DNA from: Pyrenophora tritici-repentis
Taxonomy: Eukaryota; Ascomycota; Dothideomycetes; Pleosporales; Pleosporaceae
Direction of reading: 5' to 3'
Length of the DNA stretch: 64,000 nt
Assembly (NCBI RefSeq): GCF_003171515.1
Contig: NC_089390.1
Coordinates: 1,860,001-1,924,000, forward strand
Made by a program: the position numbers and the translations under genes. Positions 34,924 to 46,202 of this stretch are shown piece by piece (positions within the stretch are counted from its first letter, which is position 1; each line of letters starts with the position of its first letter). The notes under the pieces are model-generated. The model did not search any database. It worked only from the letters and a program-made list of their open reading frames with translations, and had not been told where the DNA came from.

Positions 34924-35918
34924 ATGCTGCTCGCTTTTGCCTCAGCAAACGGCGAACATGGTGCAGGCCACTCGCGCTCGCGACCAGTTCGCCCCGCCTC
35001 CACCACTGACATGACCGTCTGGCTGCTGATTGAGCACCTCCCCCCCCCAGCACCCAGCAAGGCGAGCGTGTCAGCAGGCCTGCAGCCCGCCCAAGACAGA
35101 GACACCCCGGGGCCTGCATTGGCGGCCGCAGTCGTCATGCATCAAAGCAACACGCTTTCTATCAAATCCACCCGCATCGTCTGACTCCCCAGGCCCGTAG
35201 CAAACCCATCCCGTCGCTCGTGCTTGCCGCAGCAGCCGAATAAGGAAGCCCAACTTTATTGCTGTGGATCTGCTCAGGGCCCCGTAGTACCCAACTTGAC
35301 ACACTTTGAGCAAATGCAACTCGTATTCCCGCTACTCCCTCGTCCCCCTCTACCTACCACTACTCTCCTGTGCTGATCGGCGAGCACCACCGTACATGCG
35401 CTTTTTCATTTTCCTCTAGCATTCCCTAGCCGTCGTCTTCGCCTTAGCGCCAGCCCCCGCCTCCAGCCTATCACCGTGCTCGTACACGTACACACCAGCC
35501 TGCCTGCCCAGATGCGTCATTCCGGCTGCCTGTCCTGCCGTTTGGCCAAAGCATCCACTGACAGCGCTGGGACCTTTTGCGACTGATGCTCTCGCTCCGT
35601 GTGGACAGACCGAGCATTTACAGTTGGCGATCCGTTCCACAAACCGACCCGCGACCCGTCCAACATGACTATCCTTGGCCTGCCCGTGCTGTAACCGATC
35701 CCCACCGTCCTACCTTGCCCGTATCTCACATCCACATCCCTTCCGCAGCTCGCGCCACCGTCTCTTAGCGGGGCTAACGCCATGACTGTCCTTTCTCCAC
35801 CACGTCAAGCCCTCTGCCATCTTCCAGTGCCCGTGCTCAACCACGACGGCTTGCTCTGAAACTACCCCAAACAAACATGCACCATGCTCTTGTGGGGGAC
35901 CGTGTCAGCACCCAGAGA

Positions 35919-36473
35919 CTACACAGACCTACATGACGCCGGCAACCGCCTCGGCATCGACGAGCCACGGGCGCGACAGGTCGCGTCAAGGCCCTTTGAC
36001 GCGTCTCCGGGAGGCTGTGCCACAATAGTCCCATGTCTTAGACCCTGAGGCCGAAGTTTGTCATCTGCCTCTCTGCAGGGACTAGCCACTAATTTTGGGA
36101 ACGTTACCATTCTTTGTCTGTTGAAGCGCTCTTGCATCCGAACTCGGTCCATGTCGGCCCTCATCGGTGGGGTCTGGAGGAAACAATATGCCAGACCATG
36201 CGGCTGTTGCTTAGCCTTCCGCTCCATAGTAGTATCAAGAACAAGAGTGCCGTCGCTTATGTCCGTCCCCTTTTTGCCATTTGGCAAATCGGGTCTACCA
36301 AACAAGTGGAATGTGCTTGCTGCTTCCTCTATGGTCGTCCACCTCCACAAATCATCTCGGTCTTCCGAGGGGGGAGGGCGAAAATGCTCAACCACCCCTG
36401 TCCCCCATCCGCCTTGTTCTTGCAACTCTTGTCCAAGTGATATCGAGTACCGTTCTACTAAACCCGCACACCG
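35919..36473 (-). CDS. Candidate exon of an unrecognised gene
   Basis: The frame is open from a possible acceptor (ATGTCATGACAG ending at 36474) to the stop at 35919, about 184 codons. It has protein-like composition: ERYSISLGQELQEQGGWG, DDLWRWTTIEEAASTFHLF, DTTMERKAKQQPHGLAYCF. Charged and aromatic residues are mixed as in folded proteins, unlike the Arg/Ser/Pro-rich shadow frames nearby. No ATG opens the frame, so it would need an upstream exon, and none was identified. The last 40 residues look less coding-like. I do not recognise the family; it may be a gene fragment. Confidence 0.3.
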   Translation of the reverse strand, partial: RCAGLVERYSISLGQELQEQGGWGTGVVEHFRPPPSEDRDDLWRWTTIEEAASTFHLFGRPDLPNGKKGTDISDGTLVLDTTMERKAKQQPHGLAYCFLQTPPMRADMDRVRMQERFNRQRMVTFPKLVASPCREADDKLRPQGLRHGTIVAQPPGDASKGLDATCRARGSSMPRRLPASCRSV

Positions 36474-38967
36474 CTGTCATGACATCTGTAGTGCGCATGT
36501 GGCAAGGATGCTTGAAACATTCGATAGCAAATTCAAGTATTAGACCCCGTCGACGCCTTGGCGAGCCACTACGCTTAGGCTACGAAGGCTGATCATATGA
36601 CAGCTGTACCCACTGTCTTGGATCGCGACTTCGGGACAATGCAGACAGCAAGGTGGTCCCACGTTGGGTCCCACGTTGAGTTTGAACTGTCCATGGCGGC
36701 GTCTGCTGTCGAATCGTTTTCTTTTTGAGATGCAGTTTCAAGATTCCGACCAAATGGATTGGGTACCATGACCTAGTGAACAAGTGCCCGTTCTCGCTCT
36801 CACTTACAACTTCCCCGTAGCCTAGCTGGAGTAATCGCTTCCGTTTGGGCGTCGGTATCCAAGCCGCATGTAGCGGGGTCGTACAATTTTAGCGGTGAGG
36901 CACCTATCTCGTTAATCGGCGCTCAGAGCACCCAAGTGAAAAACAAACGGCTTTGCAACACCGGGGCATACGCGCGTCCGCTTTGGGAAGTCTAGCAAGC
37001 CGCGTAACGTAACCGTACCAGACTCTACTCCTCTGAGCACAACACCCTGCTTTTCCCACTATGACTATACCCTCCAGCCTTCCAAGACAGTCCACATGGG
37101 GTTTTGAAACCAGCAGTAGCAACATCTAGCGGTTTCGGCATGTTCCTGAGGCGTCGCTGAACACTGGTTGCGCAGCCCCGACCCTTGACGAAAACCAACC
37201 TCTCTAGATCTTCCCTCGTGCCGAGCATCTTGGTCCTATCCATGTAGTCTCGTTAGCCTGGCCATCAAGCACTGTTGAACGGTGCGGCGGTCCACTCCAG
37301 AGTGGGGAAGCGTGGAAAGACTGCAGCAACGAGTAAGGCTGTCGCAGCCAATCAGCAGACCAGATCCACCAATCTCTCTACCAAGAGGCGGTCAGGTGCT
37401 GCTGTTGCGTTCGTGAAGACCGGGGCTATAGTCGTATTTACCCATCTATACCATCAGATGATCTTGTGAGGACCTGCGGCGGCCTTTGAACGAGAACGTG
37501 ATGGTTTGTCTCATCCATACCGCCTCGAGCTAGACGTCAAAAGCCGCCCTCGAATAACATGGATCTCAACAATCCCACTTGTGCCTATGTCGATACGAGT
37601 AGGGGGCAACAGGGGCTGCGGAAAGATTCGCAGAATTGTCATCTCCACTCACGATATTGAGCTCCATTGTAGTGTTGCAGACGGTGAGGCCAATGCATTC
37701 ATCCCTTCCATATGCATGGCGCAAAGTGAACATCGTTCCCCTGTTCAGTGATCATGTATACACATCTGAGTAGACCATCCAGGCTAGACGAGGCGATGCA
37801 ATCGTAGTTTGCAGTCATTGACTCGTTCAGATGGCAGAGTACTGGGGATTCCCAGTGAAGAGTTGCTGATTTGCATCATATCGAAGCTGCAGTTGCGAAG
37901 AAACTCATAGTCTCGTATTTTGAAAAGCAATCACTGCCACGTTGCGATGTTGATCGGTGACTTTTTCCTGACGGCTCTCCGCAAGCTTTACTGGGATCGA
38001 AGGGTCGCAGCACACCACCACTCACAGGGCAGTGTCTCTCCGAAACATCTCCTTTGTTCATAAGAAAAATACCCATGACCGACAGTCCACGAGGAGAGGC
38101 GCAGACGACAAGGTTTGATTGCTGCAGCAGCAAGTCCTTCCCGTAGTGGCCACCCGATATGCACGACAGACTTGGAAAGGAGGCAGGCTGGGCATGCGGT
38201 GAGCAAAGCAACATAGAGTGCCAGACAGGTTAACATTCCGATGGCGGCAGGCATGTTCATGTGATCATTAAGATATCATACCGTGACTGAGGCGTCCATG
38301 AAGCGCCGGTGAACAAGTGAAGAGTGCAATCGGTTAAGAATCGAAGCGAGGAAAGACGGTGAGACAGAGTTGAGGTATGTGTTGTTGACGTTAGGAGCGG
38401 ACGTCATGTATGGACGACGCACAGACGCATAGCCAAATCGCGGTGGCTAGCACTTAGCAAGCGCCACGGTCTGCACGAAATCCCAGAGTGCATGGAGGTT
38501 TTACGTTGAATCGGCGTCTTTACCCGATGCACCATGCGCCAATGCTTACATTGAGCATATCGCGGTTGTTGCTTGATGAATGGATGCGTGGTTTGTCAGT
38601 GTAAAACGCCTTCGGCCATCGCAAAGTCCCAACGCAACTACGTCGCTAAGAAGGACCGAAAGAATCCTCCGCACTCCTGCCTCTCGAGTGAGAACAAGCC
38701 TGAAAATATTGATGACACTCTGCCGGACTTTCTTGGAAAATGTCAGATTCACATTGATACATTTTGAGATCGACAATTACCTACACCAAAACAAAATCCT
38801 CGTGAATCCCCGTAAATGACGTGATTTCTGTTGCTGAACGCCGGATACTCCAAAAAGACGCCTATTCCGCGTGATGATTCGTGAAGAAGACAATGACCTT
38901 GACTTGGGCTGTTGTCAACCTTATAACATCTCTCTTTGAAATGCATACGCATACACCATACCAGCTC

Positions 38968-39726
38968 CTAGTGTCGACCACCCGCAAGGCCAGGCACTGC
39001 GCTGAATCGTTCATCACGCTCTGTCTTGAACAAGATCTGGCACCAAAACTCCTTCGCGTCCTCGTCGAACCAGAACCAAAATTTACCCTCTCTCCTGTCG
39101 ATATCGCGCGACTGTAGCTTTACCGCAACCGTTTCGTATGGTTCACCGGCAACAATCAGGTACTGGTAGTTTGGGTCTGGGTCCTCTACCCGTTGCTCGT
39201 ATGCGCTCATGATCCGAACCTTTGGGGAAACACCTGGCGTGATGTCTGGATACTGGAACTGGAATAGCAGCCCGTTCTGGCGCGTATTAGGGTCGCGTAC
39301 TTTGGTGATGCGGTATCCGGGCCGTCCAATCTTGATGACGTTCTTCTTGGGCAGCACGCCTGCGAGTAGACCTTGTTGGTTGGCATCGTCTCTCTTTCCC
39401 TCTCTCTGCTCTTTTGCGAAACGGCGGGCCAAGTTGGTTTGATGCTTCTTTCCCTGTGTATGCGCGAGGTAGGAACCGTCGTTTTGGTGTACCGTTGTAC
39501 AGAGACGACATTCGAAGCTACCGACATGGTTCTTGAAGAAGTACGGGTCCTTGTCGAGGTCGATGGTCTCGAGGGCAAGCTTCCTCAGGCGCTCCCGTCG
39601 GTCGGCATTTGTCGCGGACTGCGAGGCGACACCACCGCCACCGAATTTGGAACCTGCGCGATTCTGCACATGTTAGTTAGCTGCCTTAGACATTTTGCGA
39701 CGAGACAGACATACCTGGTAATCCAT
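38968..39726 (-). CDS. PRP11: Splicing factor 3A subunit 2 (Prp11/SF3A2)
   Basis: A 12 nt first exon (39715-39726, MDYQ) is joined by a 51 bp intron (GTATGT..AACATGTGCAG, CTAAC branch point, phase 0) to 38968-39663; the product is 235 residues. SF3a2 is part of the U2 snRNP SF3a complex that binds around the branch site during prespliceosome assembly. The N-terminus matches the family (NRAGSKFGGGG, NADRRERLRKLALETIDL). A matrin-type C2H2 zinc finger follows (FECRLCTTVHQNDGSYLAH to KKH), and then the conserved core (NVIKIGRPGYRITKVRDP, GLLFQFQYPDI, FWFWFDEDAKEFWCQILF). The first intron splits the fourth codon from the rest, so a single-exon gene model would miss the true start. Confidence 0.95.
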
Positions 39727-40290
39727 CCTCGAAAACTATAAGTGTGGTATGCGCCTATGCAAGCGAGGTTCTGCTTTTTGTAGGACGTATCGCACGCGAG
39801 CTGTTGTCACTAAGTGTAGAGTGGTGTGGTGTGTAGTAAGAAGGCGCGTTGGAACTTTATCGGAAGCGGTGATCAGGTACCACGCTAACTTTCTTAGGTA
39901 TCCACATCATCACGTGCGCGGGTGCCTTCAACGCTCCCGCACACTTGCAAACGCCAACTCCGACGTCGACTTCCTCCTTGTTCTTGGAGCTGGAGTGATT
40001 AGACTTGACGCTTAGGTTAGCACGATCTTCGGTAGTCGAGTTGTATACCCAATTACCCCTTTTCTTACAAGTACACAAGCACTGGCAACCTCCTCAGCGT
40101 TGCCGCCGACATCACCATCCTTGGCTGAGGAACCGACATCCGACAGAACTATGCAACAAAGCTGAAAGCTATGTTAGCCATTGAAGGAGGACCCCGGATT
40201 ATAAAGCCATAATTCAACCTGCTCGCAACACACACATTTCGAGAAAAAAGAAGGAGCACATCACCCACCACTACTCATCAAACCGCAACC
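39727..40290. promoter_or_regulatory. Divergent intergenic region of PRP11 and TBCE
   Basis: 564 bp between two start codons transcribed away from each other; both promoters must lie here. No specific motif was identified. Confidence 0.45.
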
Positions 40291-42082
40291 ATGACTACCG
40301 ACATCTACATCGGCAAACGTCTCTCCTTCGCCACTCACCTGTGCACAATCCGCTACCACGGCACCCTCCCTAGTGCAACCGGCCCCTGGCTCGGCGTAGA
40401 ATGGGACGAGCCGACTCGTGGTAAGCATGACGGGTCTCACAACGGCACCCGCTACTTCACCTGCCTGCACACCTCTCCAACATGCGCCTCGTTTATCCGA
40501 CCCACGCGTAAACCAGACCCCACTCGTTCTTTTGTGCAAGCTCTGAAGCACAAGTATGCCTCTGAGCAGGAAGAAGAAGAATTCAAGGATCCAGATGTTC
40601 ATGTTGTGTTTAATCACCAGCCCCCAAAGACGGTTTCATTCAATGGCAAGCCGGCAGAGGAGGTTGGATTTGATAAGATCAGAAAACAATTGGCACAGTT
40701 GGAGGAACTCAAGATTATTATCCTGGATGGGCTTTGCATGGTGAGGCCGGAGGCGAGGGGGTCGTTGTGGATGGATGGTGGCGGGAAAAGAGACATAGCG
40801 GACGCATGTCCAAAAGCTGTGGAACTTGATTTGAGTAGAAATCTTTTCGAGGATTGGAGGGAGGTGGCAGCTATCTGTGAACAATTGCCTGGATTAAGAA
40901 GTTTGAGGGTTGAGTAAGCCATGTTTGGATATCATTCGATGGCACGAGTTTGCTAACTAAACCAGTGGCACAAGATTCCACAACATCACACTATCCCCAG
41001 CCGAACAAACCCGCTGCTGCCACGCCTTCAAAGGCATAACCTCTCTAAAACTAGAAGACACGCTCCTCCCCTGGACCGACCTGGCCCAGCTCACCCACCT
41101 CTTCCCCTCGCTCACCACTTTCTCCGCAGCCAGCAACCTGTACACGTATCTCACACCACACGAGCCCAACCCGCAAATCACTGAACTCATCCTAGAAGAC
41201 AACCTCCTAACCTCACTCTCCTCACTCTCAAGCCTAGCCAAGCTGCCAAAGCTCCAACGCTTGATCCTCAAGCAGAACAAAGTATCCGAGCTAATCACCC
41301 CGGACGCAGCGATACCAGTATTTCCGCCAACACTGCGAGAAGTAGATCTGTCTTTCAACGAGATATCAACATGGGCTTTCATCGAGCAACTCGCGCACGT
41401 CTTTCCCGGCCTCCAGAGTCTGCGCGTCTCGCACAATCCGCTGTATTCTTCGCTACAAGCACCCGACGGCCGCACGCTAACTGCCGACGATGGGTACATG
41501 CTTACCCTGGCGCGCTTGGGTAATCTCAAGACATTGAACCACAGCCCCATCAACGAGAAGGAACGGCTGAACGCTGAGACGTATTACCTATCCATGATAG
41601 CCAAGGAAGTGCAATTTGCGTCTGAGAATCTACGGGAACAGATCCTAAAAAGTCATCCGAGATATACGTGGCTGTGCGAGGAATATGGAGAACCAGATAT
41701 CCAGCGGTCCGTCAATGCTGTGAATCCGAATTCGCTGTCAGCCAGATTACTCCGTGTCAAGTTCTATTCGGCGACTGAGACGTCTACGGTGTTTGAGACG
41801 GAGATTCCCATGAGTAGTACGGCGTATACGGTTCTCGGTATGGTTGGCAAGCACTTCAGCATCAAGCCCATGCAGTGCAGGCTGGTCTGGGAGACGGGTG
41901 ATTGGATGTCTGTTCGTAAGTCTGCAACGGATATCGTAGACGATGATTGGGATTCTGAAGATAGCGAGGCTGAGGTGGGAATGGAGCGAATCATGAGGGA
42001 AGTGGAGATTGTGCCCGGAACAAGATCGATCGGGACATGGGTGGATGGGTCGGTAGCTACTATCCGGGTAGAAGTCAAATGA
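40291..42082 (+). CDS. PAC2: Tubulin-folding cofactor E (TBCE/Pac2)
   Basis: Two exons, 40291-40913 and 40966-42082, with a 52 bp intron (GTAAGC..ACTAAACCAG, phase 2), give 579 residues. TBCE binds alpha-tubulin and works with cofactors C and D to form or dissociate the alpha/beta dimer in the cytoplasm. Seen here: an N-terminal CAP-Gly domain (about 6-75; GPWLGVEWDEPTRGKHDG, NGTRYFTC). Leucine-rich repeats follow (about 190-400; AVELDLSRNLFEDWREV, LILEDNLLTSLSSLSSL, LREVDLSFNEISTW), and then a C-terminal ubiquitin-like domain (LLRVKFYSATETSTVF, MQCRLVWETGDW). That order is characteristic of the family. The gene converges on the JmjC gene, with the stops only 43 bp apart. Confidence 0.94.
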
Positions 42083-42125
42083 GGATTCCTACTCACCGGA
42101 TGTAGGCTTCCGCGCCGTAGCTTCT

Positions 42126-43152
42126 TCAGCGAAACCACCAATTGACCTAGCATCCAAATCAGCACCATAGTCACACACAAATATGCATCAAAACTCACCG
42201 AAGCATTCACACCCTTGCCATGCCCCCTAACAGCATGCCACCACCCCAATGGAATAAACAAAGCATCCCCCGGTCTTAAAGTCACCTCAAAACCACTCAC
42301 ATCATGCATAGTAGGGTCGTTCATGTTATCCTTATCCTTACTCCAAACCAAGTCCTCCAAAAGCTCCTTCTCCTTCCCCTGCATCATTTCCACACCCCTC
42401 ATACTTGCACCCCCCTTTGTCCCCCCAATCTGCGCCTTCATCCTCTCATACAGCGCATGTCCCACTTTCGGCTGCATTAACCGCACCACCTTTTTCCCAG
42501 CCAGCTGCACGAAGAAATTCGGATTCGGGTCGCGATGCAATGGCGTCACGGTAGGTGGTCTGCCCATCCAGAGACTGGAGCCGTAGACGTCGCCTTTGGA
42601 ATGAAGAGCGGCAAAGAAATCTTTGGGAGTGGGGATATCTTCTTGCAGCGGCGCTGCGAGGTCGGTGAGCGAGTGCTGCGCTAGGTAGAGCTGCGTGTTT
42701 TGTGGTTCTGTAGCCGTCATGTGTTGTAAGAGTAGACTAAGCGGTGCTTCCATGCGCTCAAACGTGTTCTGTGCAGACTTTCCGTCGTCGTTGCTGCTGA
42801 CCGAACGTGTCACTTCGAGCGGCACAATCGATTCGCCATATTGACCCAGATACGCTGCGTTTAACACGGACGGATACCGAAAGCCTTCGATCTCGGGTGT
42901 GAACCACTTTGTCCTCGCTGGTATTTCGAGAAAAGCGCTTTTGAAATACCCCGGTCTGTGCCAGCTGAAGCCTTGTACCTGGAGGGCTTTCTTCAGCTTC
43001 CGCCTCTCGTTGTTGTGTTCGACTTTGGGTAAAACCTGGAAGCGCCGAGGCGGACGGTATACGTGTGGCGTCTGGGGACGACGCTTAGGATGGTGCTTCG
43101 GGTGGTAGACTCCTGGGATTGCGAGCACGGGTTGAGTGGGCCGTAGAGACAT
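42126..43152 (-). CDS. JmjC-domain (cupin-8 type) oxygenase-like protein
   Basis: Exon 1 is 42199-43152 and exon 2 is only 42126-42146; the 52 bp intron (GTGAGT..GGATGCTAG, phase 0) produces the ending GVNASVNWWFR, a typical JmjC terminus; 324 residues. JmjC proteins are Fe(II)/2-oxoglutarate oxygenases that hydroxylate or demethylate proteins or RNA. The iron-binding HxD is in TPLHRDPNPNFF, and the distal His is in IPLGWWHAVRGHG. WMGRPPTVTPLH and the GKKVVRLMQP strand also fit. The N-terminus is basic and Pro-rich. Substrate cannot be told from sequence. If the intron is retained, the frame stays open to 41764, antisense to the TBCE gene. It is divergent from prefoldin 5, with 174 bp between the ATGs. 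Confidence 0.85.
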
Positions 43153-43326
43153 TTGTGTAGTTGTGGAGAAATTGTTTCAGGCGGGCGTCGGGACCTTGAC
43201 ACGCTCTCGCGTTAACTCAAGTTACGTACCCCCACACACGGCGAGCTTTCGACCCGCCCCACTTGCCACAGCCAAAAGTTACCCATCTTTCAGCAATATC
43301 CAGTTCATCACCACCACAACAGCGCA

Positions 43327-43881
43327 ATGGCCTCGAAACAAGCACAAGGCGGACAGCCAGGCCAGAGTCCGTATTCCTCCAATCTTGCCCACAAACCAAG
43401 CTACAAACCATGACATGTACTAACTTGACCAGTCGAGATAACATCCCTCCCCGTCCCCCGCCTCCAGGAACTAAAAACCCAACTCGACGCCGAACTCACC
43501 CACCTCTCAAACTCGTTCCAATCCCTGCGGACGGCGCAATCCAAATTCCGCGACTGCCTCGCCTCCATAACCACGGGCCTCACCCCCGCAACCGTCAGCA
43601 AACCGCTGCTCGTGCCCCTAACCTCGTCGCTGTACGTACCCGGTAAACTCACGGACCACGAACACGTGCTTATAGATGTGGGCACGGGGTTTTTTGTGGA
43701 AAAGGATATTGCGAGCGCGAAAGACTTTTATGAGCGTAAAGTCAAGGATTTGGGCGAGAGTTTAAAGGATTTGGAGGGCGTCGTGCAGGGGAAGGCGCAG
43801 AATGTTAGAGTCGTGGAAGAGGTTATTAGGCTCAAGGTCATGAATGCGCAGGAGGGGAAAGAGGAGGAGCATGGGAGTTGA
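43327..43881 (+). CDS. GIM5: Prefoldin subunit 5 (alpha-type; Gim5)
   Basis: Two exons, 43327-43366 and 43433-43881, with a 66 bp intron (GTCCGT..TGACCAG, TACTAAC branch point, phase 1), giving 162 residues, the usual size. Prefoldin is a cytosolic hexamer that hands nascent tubulin and actin to the CCT chaperonin. The alpha-subunit layout is clear: an N-terminal coiled-coil helix (LPVPRLQELKTQLDAEL, FQSLRTAQSKFRDCL), the beta-hairpin core (LLVPLTSSLYVPGKL, VLIDVGTGFFVEKD) and a C-terminal coiled coil. A glutamate-rich tail ends the protein. The GTCCGT donor is off consensus, but it is the only one that keeps the frame. Confidence 0.9.
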
Positions 43882-44184
43882 AAGGGCTGATGGGTGTATG
43901 GGATGCACATTTCGAAAGCACACGACTACTGGTCGTACGGCGCACGAATGCAGGCACAGACTGGCGATACAAGCATGTCCTCAATTTTCATAGAGCAACT
44001 ATGTGTGGAAATCTGATACCAGCTCACATCGAGACTATAGTACAGGGGGTGGCATGTTTGCCCATTGCTCATTCAAGCACACTGAGTGACATCGAGCTGT
44101 TCAACTTGAAGCATGTAGAAAATGCACCAACGGATTCCATTACCGTTCAACGTCTTCGTTGTGCATAACCATGGCCTATGCCTC
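43882..44184. other. Short convergent spacer
   Basis: 303 bp between the stop of prefoldin 5 and the stop of the minus-strand gene ending at 44185. No feature was seen beyond the expected 3' ends. Confidence 0.5.
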
Positions 44185-46202
44185 TCAGATGGTGACCCTT
44201 CCCGCGTTGCCTGCTACCGAGCTGACCATGGTAGACAGTTGGAGCAGCTTGTCCGTGAGAATGCGGATACCATCACGAGCTCCAGGACTAAGTTCAAGGC
44301 TGCCCATACCAAGTTCTTCGCCTTCGCCGTTTTCGTCGTCTTCATCAGCAGTAGAGTGACAGGACTGACCATCTTGCGGCAGAAATGCGCCGATCGTGTC
44401 CCCCCAACAAACCTTGTTGCCCATTGTAAGACGCTCCAGTTGGGCGAGATGGGTAGCCCACTTCAAGTGACGAACACAGAGACCCCAAGCCAGCTGGTCT
44501 CCAGGGTACCACATGCCGGTAATCTCGACCTTGTATGGAGTTTTCTTGATACCGAACGTGTATATGATTTCCGAGCGAGATGTGGCCAGACACTTCTTGA
44601 TGGTCGGTGTAGCATCGCACACAACAAAGGCTTCGTGGGATGAGATGTCGTATCTATCTTTCATCCGTACACTGCGAGCGAAAACTTTCAAAACTGGTGA
44701 CACTGTCGCCGCAGGCACAGGAACCAAAGATTCGAGAGCGAAGTGCCACCCCCGGCTCTCGCCAAGCTCTAAGAGGTTGATGTCCATGTTTACTTTGGGC
44801 CCGTTTATACCCTGTTCTGTTCGATAATACCTGGGACCGCCTTTTTCGTAAAGACCTCCTTCATCGTCAGTCCAGTCGACTTGGACTATGACGAGTGGAG
44901 TCTGTGTCGTGTTGCTTGTGCTGGATCGTCCACCAACTACGCTGGGATCGTGAAACACCCACGTCCCTCTGAACATTGGTTGGGTCGCTTTTAGAGAATC
45001 TGGCATGCGTCCATAGTATCCAGCAGGTTTGGTGGGTTCCAGGAAGTGATCAGCCGACATAAGTGCCCTCAAGATCTGAGTGCCCATAGTGTCACTAGCG
45101 AGCCACCTCTTCACCTCAAGCTGGAATATACCTTCTATGCCTCTCTGGAAATTTTCCTTCTCGACTGTAGTACCAGGCGTGATTCCTGCGGCCCTCTTTG
45201 AACTCAGAGCGAGGCAGCCAAGGCGGATGGCCATGTCGTACGAGCCTTTCCTATAGCGAACTGCTTCTAGGGACGCTTTGAAGGAGCTCTGTAGCTTCTC
45301 TAGTTGAGTATAGTGTAGAAAGTCCTGTCGAAATGCTCCAGGTATGTCCATCAAGGGATGGGGAAGCAACCTGGGGACACGTGGGACAAGTCGGTCGTGG
45401 CGTTTCGGCCACCAAGGCTCAGCTTCTTCGAGGATGATTGTGAGCCCCTCTCGATCGTCAAGAATGATGTTGAAAGTATGCTGAAATCCTGCAGCGTCGG
45501 TTTGTATCTTCTCGATGACGGTTTGCACTTGCGCTTCGGCGGTTACGACCTTGTCTATATCCTCGCCGAGTATCTCGATCTCCCAAACCTTACCCGGGCC
45601 AGGTGAGAGAATAATATAAACATCGTTGTTTGTTCTGATAGCGTCCAGAGCTTCGAGCTTGTTCTTGAAGATGTCCCTGGGGTTGATCTCCTGGTCGAGA
45701 AGAGCCACCGGCCAAGGAATAGTGACCTGATACTAGTTAGGCTCTTATAAGCGGTCAAGAACTTTGGCATACTTGCTTTAGAAAGATGCGATGTATCTTC
45801 GGGAACAGGTTCTTTGAATTGTTGCTTGCGCTCACGCTCACGCTGCTCGGCTTCTTCGTAATGCCAATTGCCACTGTGGAAAGCAGGCATCTTCGCCCAT
45901 GCTGACGACTCTGCTGATCTCGTGTTTCCCTTGGATATCCACTCGTTGATGTATCTGACAGCCTTGTCCAAGCCAGCACCGGACCCTACGATGCCAAATT
46001 CCTGTATGCGTCCGTTATCCCATTGCGGAATCACTTCGCATCCGGTGGCGGTCTTGACATCATTGACGATTATGTCGCGCTCTCTGAGCTGCGAGCGACG
46101 ACGGAACTCTATGGGGACGGGAATGACTTTGTTGGGCCTCTTGAGCTTAGGTACATTTTGGTCAGTCCCAGATATGGGGGCAGCAGTGCTCCAGCCGTCC
46201 AT
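44185..46202 (-). CDS. Large uncharacterised fungal protein with KH-like N-terminus, 655 aa
   Basis: Exon 1 is 45777-46202 and exon 2 is 44185-45726. The reading frame is kept only by a 50 bp GC-AG intron (GCAAGT..TATCAG, CTAAC branch point, phase 0), joining HLSK to VTIPWPV. No GT donor in the area gives a continuous frame. The N-terminus carries a KH-like segment (IVNDVKTATGCEVIPQW, FGIVGSGAGLDKAVRYIN). The large C-terminal part has no motif I can name but is clearly coding (HDRLVPRVPRLLPHPL, VDWTDDEGGLYEKGG, MWYPGDQLAWGLCVRHLKW). An acidic stretch (TADEDDENGEGEELG) lies near the C-terminus. The layout resembles a group of uncharacterised ascomycete proteins (perhaps DUF7905), but this is uncertain. 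ATG 46202 (MDGWSTAAP) is the first in-frame ATG of the open frame. Confidence 0.75.

Larger units (their letters stand above)
33493..38967. other. Gene-poor region with one candidate ORF and minisatellites
   Basis: Apart from the minus-strand ORF at 35919-36473 no coding region was supported. The left part (33.5-35.3 kb) is GC-rich and holds the minisatellites listed separately. 36.5-38.9 kb contains only short overlapping frames. Confidence 0.4.

Noticed and set aside
41764..42125. C-terminal 120 codons of the long minus-strand JmjC ORF as part of the normal protein
   Set aside because: A good intron at 42147-42198 gives the family-typical ending NWWFR, and the extra frame is antisense to conserved TBCE sequence. 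Kept only as a retained-intron possibility.
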